A stretch of DNA of 60,000 nt from Glandiceps talaboti (taxonomy: Eukaryota > Hemichordata > Enteropneusta > Spengelidae). Numbering within the stretch: position 1 is the first letter of the stretch; every line of letters begins with the position of its first letter. Shown piece after piece: positions 15,174 through 24,812 of this stretch. A program made the translations under genes and the position numbers. Location: positions 6,082,001 through 6,142,000 of the forward strand of contig NC_135549.1 of the NCBI RefSeq assembly GCF_964340395.1, given 5' to 3'. The notes under the pieces were generated by a model that did no database searches, was not told where the DNA came from, and saw nothing but the letters and a program-made list of their open reading frames with translations.

Positions 15174-18100
15174 GGAAAGTGAGACAGACAGATGCTTACG
15201 TACAAATTATTACAACGAGAGACTTAGAAATACAGGCATGACACACAGCCATCGATTCGTAAAATACAAATTCTCGTACTAAGAGGTAAAGGGGAAGACA
15301 ATGGCACTTGGTTTTTACCTCTATTCTGTACTTTCCTTTACCAAGCTGCACAAGCTGCTCAGTGGACAGTGAGTTACCATCTAACTTTAGAACCTGTCAT
15401 TGTTAAGATATGCATTGTTAGTTGACACACTATTCTAATTTACCAACCATGTATACCCAACAATGGCCTCACGTTGGTTATTCAGTTTGCATCACATTGT
15501 GTCAGGAAAAGACAACTGTCACAACAGCATGAGAAATTGTCTTCGGTATATACATAAGAACAAAAGTTGTTATGCCTTAGGAATCGCAACCTTATCTTCC
15601 TTGGCTGATTGAGTTCATTCAAACCAGTGTTAGAATGTTGATATATTTATTAACTCTTTAGACTTGGTTGGGTTAAGACATGACAAAATTGAAGCAATAC
15701 ACTTAATTTTTTAACAAATGTTTTAACAACCTAATAAATTGCAATTGATCAAAACATGAACGAAACAACGCGAGCAATGCACCACATGTTGTGAACAGTG
15801 ACAAACAGAAAGTGAAAGAAAGATGTAGGCAGATTTAGTTACAATGTAATATAGCCACGGCTTACGTCAAAATTGTTCACCATTCTACATTTCGATATTT
15901 CGCAATCGGCATGGTGTAATACATAGAGAAATGGAGTGGTCCATGTTTATGTCAACTTCGCATTCCGAAAGCTGTTGTAATGAGAGGGTCGATTACAGTA
16001 CTTACAGGACTGAGATTTTTAAAAATGAGATTTTTAAAAAGTAAATAAGTGGTTGCATGATCTGATTGATTGTGAGGTTATGGGACAATGGTCTTTGGCA
16101 ATGTTTGCACGACCCCAGTTTGAAAGTCTGCGTGAGTGTGATTGGATCATCACCCGAGGGACCAAGGAATGTGAATACATTAATGATCACCGTGCATGAT
16201 ATTTTACAAAACATGTTTCCCTTTTACAACAAACAATAAACTGATAATTTACCTCAGTAGGCTCTTCATATACACTGTCACTGGTTATACAACTTCAAGG
16301 AAAACTAATGTGTTTGACTGTCACTCATATTATTCGTTTTAACAACACTCTTTCAAAGGTAATCAATTGTTATTAGTGTCAGCAATATCAGTAAGAAGTG
16401 ATTTTATAATTAAATATTGTGAACGATAAAAAGTGAACGATGGTCCACAATTTCATTTAAAAACATACGCACACCGACAAAATAATTATACTTTTCGATA
16501 TTACCAACATTTAAATGACGTAAAAAGGGAGGAAGGAAAAAGCTACATGTAAAGGATACAGTTGCTGTTGTGACAGTGTGGACACACTTTGGTTTTCATC
16601 CTGTTGGCCAACACTTTTTAGCTCTGAAAAAAAATGATAATCACATTTATTTACTCACAAATGCAACAATGAAAGTGGCAATTTACCGATGAATTATTAA
16701 CAAAGATTCAATAAATGATCCTGTAACTATGACATCCATGATCGTCTCACGTGACTGCTTCCTGTAGGTTGTTACGTTTTCATTGTAGAACTAGCTTGTC
16801 ATGTGTTGTGTAATCGACGTTCGCTTGGCTGTGTGGGGGGGGAGGTGTGTGTGTGTGTTTTAAATCGAGACCACGTAGGTGGCTGTAGACTGCATCAACT
16901 TGCAGACTATATGGCTTAAGAAATGTCGATATACTTCGAGATTGTCCAACAGACGTGATGACCTCAAAAAGTAAGCGTGACGTTAATTTGACCACATCCG
17001 TGTGTTGCCAACTTTTTGGGGGCGTTGCTTTTTTTGGCTGCATTTTATTTCGCAACTATTTTGGTGATAAAGGTATTACGAAATGAGGTCAGTAAAAAGG
17101 ACAGGTACTCTCTACGGAGATGACTTATATTCAATGCTACATGTATGCATGCACGTACACACGAAATGAAACATTCATTACGTGACGTGTCCAGACTTTG
17201 CACTTTTATTTTTTTTTTCAAGTCGGTTTGCGATTTTATTGAGTCTCATTAACAAGCGTTTAATGACCCACGTACTCTAGTACATATATCGGCATTTATG
17301 CATACATTGAGAGTAGCATGGTGGGAGTAAATAAATTGCTGGTCGGAATGTCGCAGTGTAAACGAAGTCGTCTGTTTACGTGATCACCAAACTAAGAATC
17401 ATAATTAGCATTGCGTCATGTTACATTATCCAAATCTGATGTCTTGCCAATCACTAAGTATCACTATATATATGTAGTGGTGGTAAGATTTCCTAGAAAC
17501 GTTATTAATGCTGACTATTACGAGGGTATGTTTGGACACAAACTTATTGCAATTACGAAATGTGTCACGTTTTAAACCTATATCATGTCTAGTATTGTGT
17601 GATCTGCAAAAAAAAGGCGATTGGTATGTTTACGTTACGCTCAACGTACTTAAAATAAAGCATTCCATAATCAAAATTGATATTTTTTGACATTTCACCG
17701 CGTTTCTGCCTGTTGTAATTACCCTGAGTAAATGATTTATTATAACATACCACATTTTACAACACCCTTCGTGTATAGGGGATTAAATGCGTTACACACC
17801 GACGCGACGCGTTCCCTTCATTCAGCAAACAAGAGCCTCCTACTTCCAATTCAAGACCAATACATATATACGATAGCCGTGCATTTTCAAACTGTGCACC
17901 TACACTATAGCTATGGAATTCTTCACCATTGTATATGCGGCAATCATCAAATCTGTACACTTTCAAGAACAAACTTAAGACAGTATTTTGTGTGGATTTA
18001 CCCCTATTTGTGCAATTGAACAGTACTTTCGTTCTGGAGCCTGGCGCGTTATAATTTTTTTTGGATTGATTGATAGTCAACATTAAACCCACCTATGCCA

Positions 18101-18846
18101 ATTAAAACTTTGTAAATATTTCATGAAATACTTATATCACTAGCGTCGGAACTACTTAATTTATTGACACATTACAGGTAGTTGAAACGTATATCACCCA
18201 GACCTCACCACCTACCGTTGCCTTGTTGGGCAACTTTTGGCTTTAGAAACTTGGATAGAAACTAGTGTTACTGTAACTGCCAAGTCAGCACTTTTATAAA
18301 GTTCGTCACGTCATATCACGTCGCAAAGTAGATGATCAGTGTGAGTCTGAATTTTGCGCTTTAGATAGGATTTTGATCATCTCTAAATGCGTCACTCAGG
18401 AGGGTGTCCCCTTTGCTGTTGGCGGATGTACAGACTGTGAAGTACTGAAATTATATTTCAAAGTTTTAAACAAGTTTAAACAAACTGTCTATACATAGAC
18501 AGTTTGTGATTTTTCCAGCTACGTTAACGGTGGCTATCTGTGGCTGTATGTGGCATGTATTCCCGCAAGAACTCTCACTCTTACATTTGTGAATATGTCA
18601 ATAGTCTGTCATGTAAATGAAAATAAGTTTACCTGCTGTAACGAAGTCGTTGTTGCTAAGAACGTCTTCGATTAGATCGTCGGGATCTAGCAGACTTCTT
18701 CCCTGGGCAGTTCTCAGTTCCAACACTTCTGCACCGAGATTGGTTGACGATTTCCGCAACGCTTCTTCAATGAGCCATTGCACTTTCTTACCACTTTCAC
18801 ATGGCACTGTTACCCAGTTGTCGTTAACACGAACTGATACTCTCAT
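3369..18846 (-). CDS. HAL: Histidine ammonia-lyase, copy A (complete, 20 exons)
   Basis: Converts L-histidine to trans-urocanate and ammonia, the first step of histidine breakdown; relatives are cytosolic homotetramers. Exons on the minus strand: 18846-18633, 16623-16560, 16280-16253, 15393-15319, 14527-14455, 13781-13715, 13147-12984, 12474-12335, 12012-11965, 11670-11619, 7859-7764, 7161-7007, 6693-6613, 6437-6372, 5572-5494, 5322-5236, 4920-4786, 4593-4470, 4027-3958, 3440-3369. They sum to 1890 nt, about 629 aa (human HAL is 657), with consistent phases and GT-AG borders. Start: the second in-frame ATG of exon 1, because [16 protein letters not shown] aligns with the vertebrate N-terminus. 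Visible motifs: [48 protein letters not shown]. The cofactor-forming triad is Ala-Cys-Gly, not the usual Ala-Ser-Gly. Exons 2 and 3 (poorly conserved linker) are the least certain. Confidence 0.93.
3958..4111. repeat. ACAT microsatellite next to HAL-A exon 19
   Basis: Tandem ACAT copies fill about 4062-4111, about 35 bp upstream (on the minus strand) of the acceptor of the penultimate HAL-A exon (4027-3958). The paralogue has a longer tract at the matching place, 42175-42226. The exon is included in the span only to show the proximity. Confidence 0.85.
6150..6352 (-). pseudogene. Degenerate partial copies of HAL exon 14 inside the intron
   Basis: Downstream of HAL-A exon 14 (6437-6372) on the minus strand, several stretches resemble the 3' half of that exon. 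The clearest is 6352-6310: read in the exon frame it gives [12 protein letters not shown] beside the real [13 protein letters not shown], and it ends at a GC-type donor (AAG then GCGAGT). Weaker copies lie near 6290-6268, 6220-6195 and 6170-6149. HAL-B has the same array; its best copy ends in a GCAAGT donor near 44410. The copies lack the 5' half of the exon, so they are probably relics. Confidence 0.55.
6810..6963. repeat. Compound (TTTA)n-(GTTC)n-(GTTT)n microsatellite
   Basis: Three successive tetranucleotide tracts sit in the intron between HAL-A exons 12 and 13. Open frames across it in all phases are simple-repeat artefacts. The paralogous intron in HAL-B (45350-45830) has unrelated AT-rich DNA and only a short GTTT run. 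Confidence 0.95.
7441..7514. repeat. (ATTC)n microsatellite in a HAL-A intron
   Basis: Tandem ATTC with a GTTC interruption near its left end. The orthologous tract in HAL-B is at 46293-46345, so this repeat predates the duplication. Confidence 0.95.
9772..9990. repeat. 117-bp tandem duplication in a HAL-A intron
   Basis: Two near-identical copies start at 9772 and 9890 with AGTCATAGCGTAAAG and both run through a segment that begins TATTCAACAGAGCACGG. A short indel separates them. HAL-B carries only the tail of this segment at about 48165. Confidence 0.9.
10104..10726. repeat. 310-bp tandem duplication in a HAL-A intron
   Basis: Unit 1 covers 10104-10413 and unit 2 covers 10414-10726; they differ at only a few positions. 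Both start TTTTACAGTATTATG. Within the unit is a short dyad-rich segment (GCACACGGTTCTTTGTGC). The HAL-B intron has a single, degraded version near 48190-48430. The duplication is therefore younger than the HAL duplication. Confidence 0.92.
12335..12474 (-). CDS. HAL: HAL-A exon 8 with the MIO cofactor site (Ala-Cys-Gly)
   Basis: This exon encodes the segment around [19 protein letters not shown] and ends at DAETV. In this enzyme family Ala-Ser-Gly cyclises to the electrophilic MIO prosthetic group. Here the middle codon is TGT, read on the minus strand from 12430-12428, giving Cys; the triad occupies 12433-12425. The flanking residues ([30 protein letters not shown], broken at the Cys) are otherwise classical HAL. 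The paralogue has the same Cys, so this is not a sequencing slip in one copy. Confidence 0.93.
14183..14338. repeat. (TTGA)n microsatellite
   Basis: Long TTGA array with TTGG interruptions, in the intron between HAL-A exons 5 and 6. The paralogous array is 55176-55362 and has many more TTGG units. Confidence 0.95.
14777..15192. repeat. Compound tetranucleotide array (ATAC, ACCG, ACCT, ACGT, ATAC, ACAG)
   Basis: An uninterrupted run of about 400 bp made of ordered blocks. Each is a 4-bp unit one substitution away from the next: ACAT, then AC dinucleotides, then ACCG, ACCT, ACGT, ACAT again, and finally about 25 copies of ACAG. The 126-190 residue open frames across it are artefacts of a 4-bp period. 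The paralogous site in HAL-B (about 55796-55950) is only about 150 bp long. Confidence 0.97.
16900..18590. other. HAL-A intron 1, no other feature recognised
   Basis: This is the 5' part of the first intron of HAL-A on the minus strand. No exon of another gene is visible. A stretch around 17590-17650 matches 58308-58420, which helps place the right-hand HAL-B sequence in the same intron. Confidence 0.55.
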
Positions 18847-20178
18847 AGTTTTACCGAAATAACACAAAACACGTTCACGAAAGTTCTAAGTGGTAGTGAA
18901 ATATAAATATAAGTATACAACACTATCTGGAGCTCTCTTGGATTTGTAACAAAGCGGGCTGTGTTGAACACGTTAGGCCCTCGAATATATAGCATATTTT
19001 TTGGCCGTTTGCCCGAACGGCCTATTTGTGATTGGCTCATAAAGTTTGTCATTTTCGAAATCCCCAATATTCATGTTTAACTGGAACAAGAAGAGAAAGT
19101 GAAAACGTTAATTAAAGTGTCATTATCATTATGAGAATAATTCAATAGAAAATCAACAACTAACTGTTTATAAACTCTTGGTAATTGGACAGTATAACAC
19201 TTTTATGGGAATCATGTTCGCCATTTGGAAATCAAGAACGCTCCTAACAAGCTCTTAGGTCATAGAGGTCATAGAGGCCATGGGTCATACGTCAGCTGGC
19301 AGTTAGAAAGTGCATAAAAATGTGTAAATGTTTCATTTTCCAATGAACATGTGCAGATGCGGTGACGTGAAGGATTAAAATAGTACACGTTGAGTGTACT
19401 CCATTTAGCCTATGAATACTAGTGACAACTGAACTCAGGCAGATAGCCATGCATATTAAAGCTGAAGTTAGTTTTAACACTTTAATACCATATTTGATTT
19501 GTTTAATATAACCCATTCACAGGGAAATAAGAAATAAAATGGCTGAAAATGGTTTAGTTGGGGAGGGACAATATCAATATTTTCTAATGGAACATATCAA
19601 TTCGATGACATCATCTCTGTTTTTTTTACATTCACTTTGGTACAACTACACCGAAAGATGGTTACTGGATGTAATTTTCTAAATACTTGACCAGTAAAAT
19701 GGTCAAAGTATGTATTGACATGCACGACTGCATTCCCTGTCTACATGGCAAGCATACATATTATCTACTTAACACTTGTTATATATAAACTATCTCAACT
19801 ATGGTCGATAAGTTATGCACGCCCACACAACCATACACAGACACACAATGACACACACATATATAGATATTTGACTTTCCTTTCCCCCCTTCCCCCCCCC
19901 CCCCCACAAATTATCAATATTAAAATGACAACAGAGTGACTACACACTTGTGTAACACAATCAGTGCGCTACATATGAATACAATAGATCGAGTTATCAA
20001 TAGAGAGCATAAATACCTGTTGTGTCTATCACGTTGGATTTTCCAAAGAGGGTTGCCAAAGGCCGAATGCGAAATTGGATGCACCCCAGGGGAAATTGGC
20101 GACACTCTGGACTCAGGCACCTGCCAACTTGAGAGGGCGTCAATACGCTTATTACATAATCCCTTGTGTGTCTGTCTG

Positions 20179-20244
<66 letters not shown>

Positions 20245-20350
20245 CGTGCGTGTGTGTATTAACTTAATACCTGGATGATTGATAACATTCATGCTCACTT
20301 CAGTTACAGTTATTACAGCTTTAAAATTTAAGGAAAAGCTGGAAAATATG
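18847..20350. other. HAL-A upstream region and intergenic spacer
   Basis: Sequence 5' of the HAL-A start codon on the minus strand. The first in-frame ATG (18867) gives a short extra peptide with no resemblance to HAL, so 18846 is preferred. I do not see a convincing TATA box. A perfect TG array at 20166-20258 precedes the first ninjurin gene. Confidence 0.5.
20166..20258. repeat. (TG)n microsatellite
   Basis: About 35 TG dinucleotides followed by a CG/TG alternating tail. Alternating purine-pyrimidine DNA of this kind can adopt Z-DNA. It lies about 100 bp upstream of the first possible start codon of ninjurin A. Confidence 0.97.
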
Positions 20351-20352
20351 CG

Positions 20353-20907
20353 ATGTATGACAAGTTTGAGCCCAATCCTTATAAACGAATTAAACTTGAA
20401 CAACATCTATCTTCATTTGAATTCGCAGAAAGGACCTACTGGCGGATCCACTGCTCACAGAGAGAGAGTTCTCCACTAATTGCAAGTAACAATGGCGAAA
20501 GTGAAAGGAGTTCTCCACTAATTGCAAGTAACAACGGCGAAAGTGATGTGAAATCTGAAAGAAAGTTCAACATTACCACTTACTCTCATACCAAAACAGC
20601 TGCACATGGTTTGACAGATTTTGCACTCATGACTCGTAATTTCACGTTAATACGACAATTGCTACTCAGTGGACCAAAGAACGATAATTTTTTCTATCTG
20701 TTGATAACTTTTGCTCTGCTGTCTGTGCTTTTTCAAATTATCAACGGCGTTGTGGTGTTTCTTTCTCTCCGTAAGGACATGCAGGATGAAGCACACAGAG
20801 AGGAATCACATAGACTTTCCAAGATTAATGGACTCCTGGCATTCGTCATCACTGTCATTAACGTTACCATTTCGGCATTTGAAGGCCACAATCTACAAAA
20901 TAGTTAG
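20353..20907 (+). CDS. Ninjurin-family membrane protein A
   Basis: Ninjurins are small two-helix membrane proteins. Vertebrate NINJ1 oligomerises to rupture the plasma membrane in lytic cell death and also acts in adhesion. The open frame is 184 codons. Residues about 73-108 (TYSHTKTAAHGLTDFALMTR) match the conserved amphipathic region; hydrophobic segments lie at about 113-138 and 158-176, with ISAFEG at the second end, as in the family. Residues 39-66 hold two copies of a 14-residue unit (SSPLIASNNGESER), from a 42-bp tandem duplication. The start is uncertain: ATG at 20353 is possible, but a CTCACAG acceptor before 20461 would make the rest a phase-0 exon, like the neighbour. Poly(A) signals AATAAA lie at 20910, 20976 and 21036. 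Confidence 0.85.
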   Translation: MYDKFEPNPYKRIKLEQHLSSFEFAERTYWRIHCSQRESSPLIASNNGESERSSPLIASNNGESDVKSERKFNITTYSHTKTAAHGLTDFALMTRNFTLIRQLLLSGPKNDNFFYLLITFALLSVLFQIINGVVVFLSLRKDMQDEAHREESHRLSKINGLLAFVITVINVTISAFEGHNLQNS

Positions 20908-21568
20908 AAAATAAAGTTTTTCTCGGAGAGGCACAAGCAGAGTTTATAAGCTTTACACTCAAGTGAAAATATGTAAATAAAATCATATTCTAGTATAATG
21001 TTAACGTCGGTTAGAGTTAGGGTTAGTAATACTGCAATAAAGTTCTCTACTTCACCACAACCTCGAGGTTTTTGATAGAACAGGGACAGTGAGTGAGTGT
21101 GTGTGTGCAGTGTAGTAACGAAAAGGGGATGGCGGGTAACTGAAAGTCGGGGGGTTAGGGTTAGGTACCTTATTAAATATTAGACCATGTCAATCAAATC
21201 GCTGCTGACAACCATGTAGTGAAATAATTGTCATGTGCAATGTGAGGCGAGGAGTCACAGTGAGTCTCACAGGAGTAAAACGAAGATATAAGGGATAATG
21301 TTGTGGAAATTTTGACCACGGTCATGACAATATCGAGAGTGTACCCATCTAGTGTTTAGGATTTATGTTCTAGCCTTCAGCTTAGCCAATGAGATCCAAA
21401 CACAGGTATTGATTAATGCCGTGCCAAATTCACACAAATTTACTATGATGGTAGTAGTTGGCAAATAACCAATACCTTTAAAACTTTCAACGTGGTGGCA
21501 GAGGTGGGATTACTGTCCTTTTCCAAGTCTGACATCATTTGAACCATATTTTAAAAATATTTTAACAG

Positions 21569-21710
21569 GGGAGGGTCATGTTTTAGTACGAATGAGTTGG
21601 GGGAGGGTCATGTTTTAGTACGAAGGAGTTGGGGGAGGGTCATGTTTTAGCGAAAGGAAATTGCGGGAGGGTTACGTTTTAGCACGAATGAGTTATGGGT
21701 CATATTTTAC
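21569..21710. repeat. 32-bp minisatellite, about 4.5 copies
   Basis: The unit begins GGGAGGGTCATGTTTTAGTA and repeats at 21569, 21601, 21633 and 21665, followed by a partial unit; later copies are diverged. It is unrelated in sequence to the large 32-bp array at 37-39.7 kb. Confidence 0.9.
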
Positions 21711-23156
21711 GCAACATCTCAAGCCTGATTTCCCCCGGCCTTCCCCTTTTGGAATTTAATAAAAGGCTCTGTAATGAAGAGTATAGAGTTGTACTCATTC
21801 ACTCAAATATGAAAAAGTACTCTATATTTTGTGTATTATGTTGTTTTTAAAAACTTCAATCCCAGGTATCTTCACATATCTTAATTTAGTAATCAATGCC
21901 GGGTATTTTTATACAATTTTAACCTCGGTTGAATTCTTACAAAAAGTGGGCGTTCACTTTCTGTCGATTGGTGTTGTCACAGGGCCTAGGGCCTATCTTA
22001 GAAAGATTTTATACAGCTTATCAACGACTTGGTCTCTAAATACATGTCGCGCCCAGTTTATGAAGTGAATATTTTAACGAATCAAGGAGTAAATCGATGA
22101 CCCAATCTCGTAGACTAAATTTATGACGTCTTGAAATAAATAAAAAAAAAACCATTAAATGAATATATGTAGATGAAAACGTAAGTTGAACAAGATAGAT
22201 TTAAATTGAGATACATCTCTGTCTACATCTATGAACGAATACACATTCAGAAAACCCATAAAACCCCGAGCCTGGGTCAGAGGTCAGATGATCACCGAGG
22301 TATTCAGCTGAACTGCACGATCTAAAATTATCGAAAATAAAAATGATGGTTGTAATTATATTGAAAGGGTGTGTAGGTGACGATATTTCATACAATACTA
22401 GGGCGTACTGTATAATGTCTAATATATGGTCCTGAAGTCGGAATTCTCTTATAATTTTACTGCGTAAAGACACAACTGAGTGACGTCAGAATGGCAGTGA
22501 GTATAATTAAGAATCCTCTTCTCTTCGACTGCCAATCTTGTGAAGTAAAAATTATATCATACGTAACTAATTGTGTAGATATATTTTATACTTATTGTCT
22601 GCATACACGGCGACTTCTATTTTTGGCGGGAAATGGGACAGCCAAAATTATATATACACTTATTGTCGTTTGATCTCTACGGGCGGGAAACAGCTTGTGG
22701 AAAACTGACATTGTACACTAATCATAATTTATCGTCTGATCCGGGAAACAGCCTGATGAGAAGTTGAACATAATCAGATTGAAAATTCTTCGAAACCATT
22801 CCCTCTGTTTACTATCACATAATTCTTAAGAAACCGGAACGAATTTGACTACCGACGTTTCCAGAGAAAAACAAATTGTTACACAGGTCCTTCACGCTTT
22901 CAATTTTAATTGTCTGGACCATAGACGTAGACCTATGATTAAACTACAAATCAGTCGTCTAAATCTGAACATGGGGTTAAATATTTTAATTTCACATCTG
23001 TATTTTGTATGGCAAAAACACTGTTTACATTTGCTATAAGGACCAACATTGGTACAATAAAGGACCTACATTGATAAAGGACCGACATTGGTACTGCCAC
23101 TTTTTTCGAATCTTGTCTTTGGTGTAAATACAAATGTACTTAAGCATTACTTTTTT

Positions 23157-23355
23157 ACACTTCAGACATATACATTGTTCATAGTACTAGTGATCTGAGA
23201 GTTATCAAAATACTGCACAAGCTGTATGTTTTTTAATTCAAAGATCAAATGCAGATATAATAAGGTTACACTTCAGACATATACATTGTTCATAGTACTA
23301 GTGATCTGAGAGTTATCAAAATACTGCACAAGCTGTATGTTTTTTAATTCAAAGA
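23157..23355. repeat. 88-bp direct repeat upstream of ninjurin B
   Basis: The sequence starting ACACTTCAGACATATACATT occurs at 23157 and again at 23268, about 88 bp nearly identical, with about 23 bp between copies. It lies 75-270 bp before the ninjurin B exon, so it is either intronic or promoter-proximal. Confidence 0.92.
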
Positions 23356-23431
23356 AATTGCGACGTCTTTGATGAACAACGTGACAATTTTAGCAATGTT
23401 ATGTCGAGTGTTTCCTTTTGTTTACACCTAG

Positions 23432-23878
23432 CAAACTCCTGAGAATGCAAGGTCAATATCAGATGACGAAATTGGACGTGCGACAGATTCGAAAACAGAG
23501 GGGCCTAAATTCAATCTGAATCGTTACTCACATACAAGAACAGCGTCCCAAGGCCTCCTGGACACCGCACTCATTCTACGAAACTGTACATTAATTCAAC
23601 AACTTGTTATCGGAGGGGAATCGGAGATACATTTTTACTACCTGTTGTTCAGTTTGGCCATATTATCACTACTCCTCCAAGTAGGTAATGGTTTCCTTTT
23701 ACTCGCCAATACTTTCAAAGATTTGAATGACGAAAAGCAGAGAGAAGATGCAAGTACGTTAACCCAACTCAGTGGTATGGTAACGTTCTCGGTCCTTGTC
23801 ATCAACCTTATTATATCTGCATTTGAGAGGGAAAGTTATTTTGACGTTTATGATAACAGTACAAGTATCTCACCATAA
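23432..23878 (+). CDS. Ninjurin-family membrane protein B (last exon)
   Basis: Second ninjurin homologue, in tandem with A and in the same orientation. The exon starts after the acceptor TTTACACCTAG; an in-frame stop overlaps that acceptor, so translation must begin in an upstream exon I cannot place. The exon codes 148 residues: an acidic variable N-terminal part, then RYSHTRTASQGLLDTALI (the conserved amphipathic block), a hydrophobic helix beginning FYYLLFSLAILSLLL, a charged loop and a second helix ending LIISAFE. The C-terminal tail after that is about 17 residues longer than in many ninjurins. The copies are clearly diverged from each other, so this is an old duplication. Confidence 0.85.
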   Translation, partial: QTPENARSISDDEIGRATDSKTEGPKFNLNRYSHTRTASQGLLDTALILRNCTLIQQLVIGGESEIHFYYLLFSLAILSLLLQVGNGFLLLANTFKDLNDEKQREDASTLTQLSGMVTFSVLVINLIISAFERESYFDVYDNSTSISP

Positions 23879-23879
23879 T

Positions 23880-24751
23880 CAAACAGTTGCAATCCAGAGA
23901 AAGGAAATGGACTTGGTATCGTTGGATTGAAAGACTGGAATAGAATGTGGAAATTTTACATGATGAAATATTGTGACCTAGTTTGAAGGTCAATGTCATC
24001 AACACTAAATATGATATCGAAAGTGGATCCACATTGGTCTGACATTGGAATAGTAAAATGAAATTGTTATAAAACATATTTTATTGCCTAATTTCTGTTA
24101 TGTTTATTAAATACAGAAGCTTTTTTATTCATTGTATCAAAAAGCAATGTATTCACACGTTGATAGGAACGGTCTCCAAAATGTGCCAAGGTAGTATACC
24201 ACTAACAATTATCAGGTCTGCAGCACACCAGTTTCATCAGGTCTGTGACAGGCCAGCTGAATGCCTGTCACAGGATTGCATTTCTAGCAGTGTTTAAAAT
24301 ATGCCATGGTCGACAGTTTAACAGATATATTCAATTTCATCGTTTGCGTAAGTGTATTTTAAACCGAAGTTGGTGATGGAGAAAATCAATACAAACTGGA
24401 CATTCTCTATAAATTGGGCCCAAAGTAATTCTTACTAATTGCGGTGTTAGTGAGAGACCTTTCAATCTCAATATAGGGGGGGGGGGGGTGTAGGTTTTGG
24501 GAATGACGTACAGATATGTTTCAGTCTACACCGGCAAGTGACTGAAATGTGTAAAACATTACAATATTCTTGGACTTTTGATCTCCTTACGTTTATCGAG
24601 GTGCTAAATTTTGGAATTTGATTTCTACAAATGTATTAGATAGACATGTGGTCAGTGTAGTTCAAAACGGACTAGAAGAATGATATTCCTAGCCAATATA
24701 GTAAGATGTCATCTCTTCAATGATGGTTTTGTATTCTCACTAATTGTAAGG

Positions 24752-24812
<61 letters not shown>

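Larger units (their letters stand above)
2811..17660. repeat. Duplicated block, arm A (carries HAL-A)
   Basis: This block aligns exon by exon, and over most introns, with 41101-58440 in the same orientation. The left homology border is sharp: the sequence starting TGCCTTTTCAAGGAATCGGG occurs at 2811 and again at 41101, with unrelated DNA before each. On the right, continuous homology runs to about 16747 (matching 57520). A shorter match around 17590-17650 pairs with 58308-58420, which suggests the duplication reached into intron 1 of HAL. Arm A carries its own expansions: a 310-bp and a 117-bp tandem duplication and a long compound microsatellite. Confidence 0.9.
20910..23430. other. Spacer between ninjurin genes; probable unplaced 5' exon(s) of ninjurin B
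   Basis: No full gene is visible. The spacer holds the 3' end of ninjurin A, a 32-bp minisatellite (21569-21710) and an 88-bp direct repeat (23157-23355). Ninjurin B must have an upstream start exon, most likely in this interval, but it is too short and too variable for me to place. Confidence 0.45.

Noticed and set aside
14710-15282. Long overlapping open frames (up to 190 codons) rich in His-Thr-Tyr-Ile or Thr-Asp-Arg-Gln
   Set aside because: They are produced by uninterrupted 4-bp repeats, which stay open in several frames on both strands. There is no protein family and no splice context, and they fall in a HAL intron.
18617-18862. 81-codon plus-strand frame over HAL exon 1
   Set aside because: It is the antisense shadow of the first HAL exon, whose minus-strand frame matches the known HAL N-terminus.
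21001-21175. Telomere-like TTAGGG motifs
   Set aside because: Only two separate spots with one or two units each (near 21016 and 21152). This is expected by chance in such sequence and is not an interstitial telomere array.
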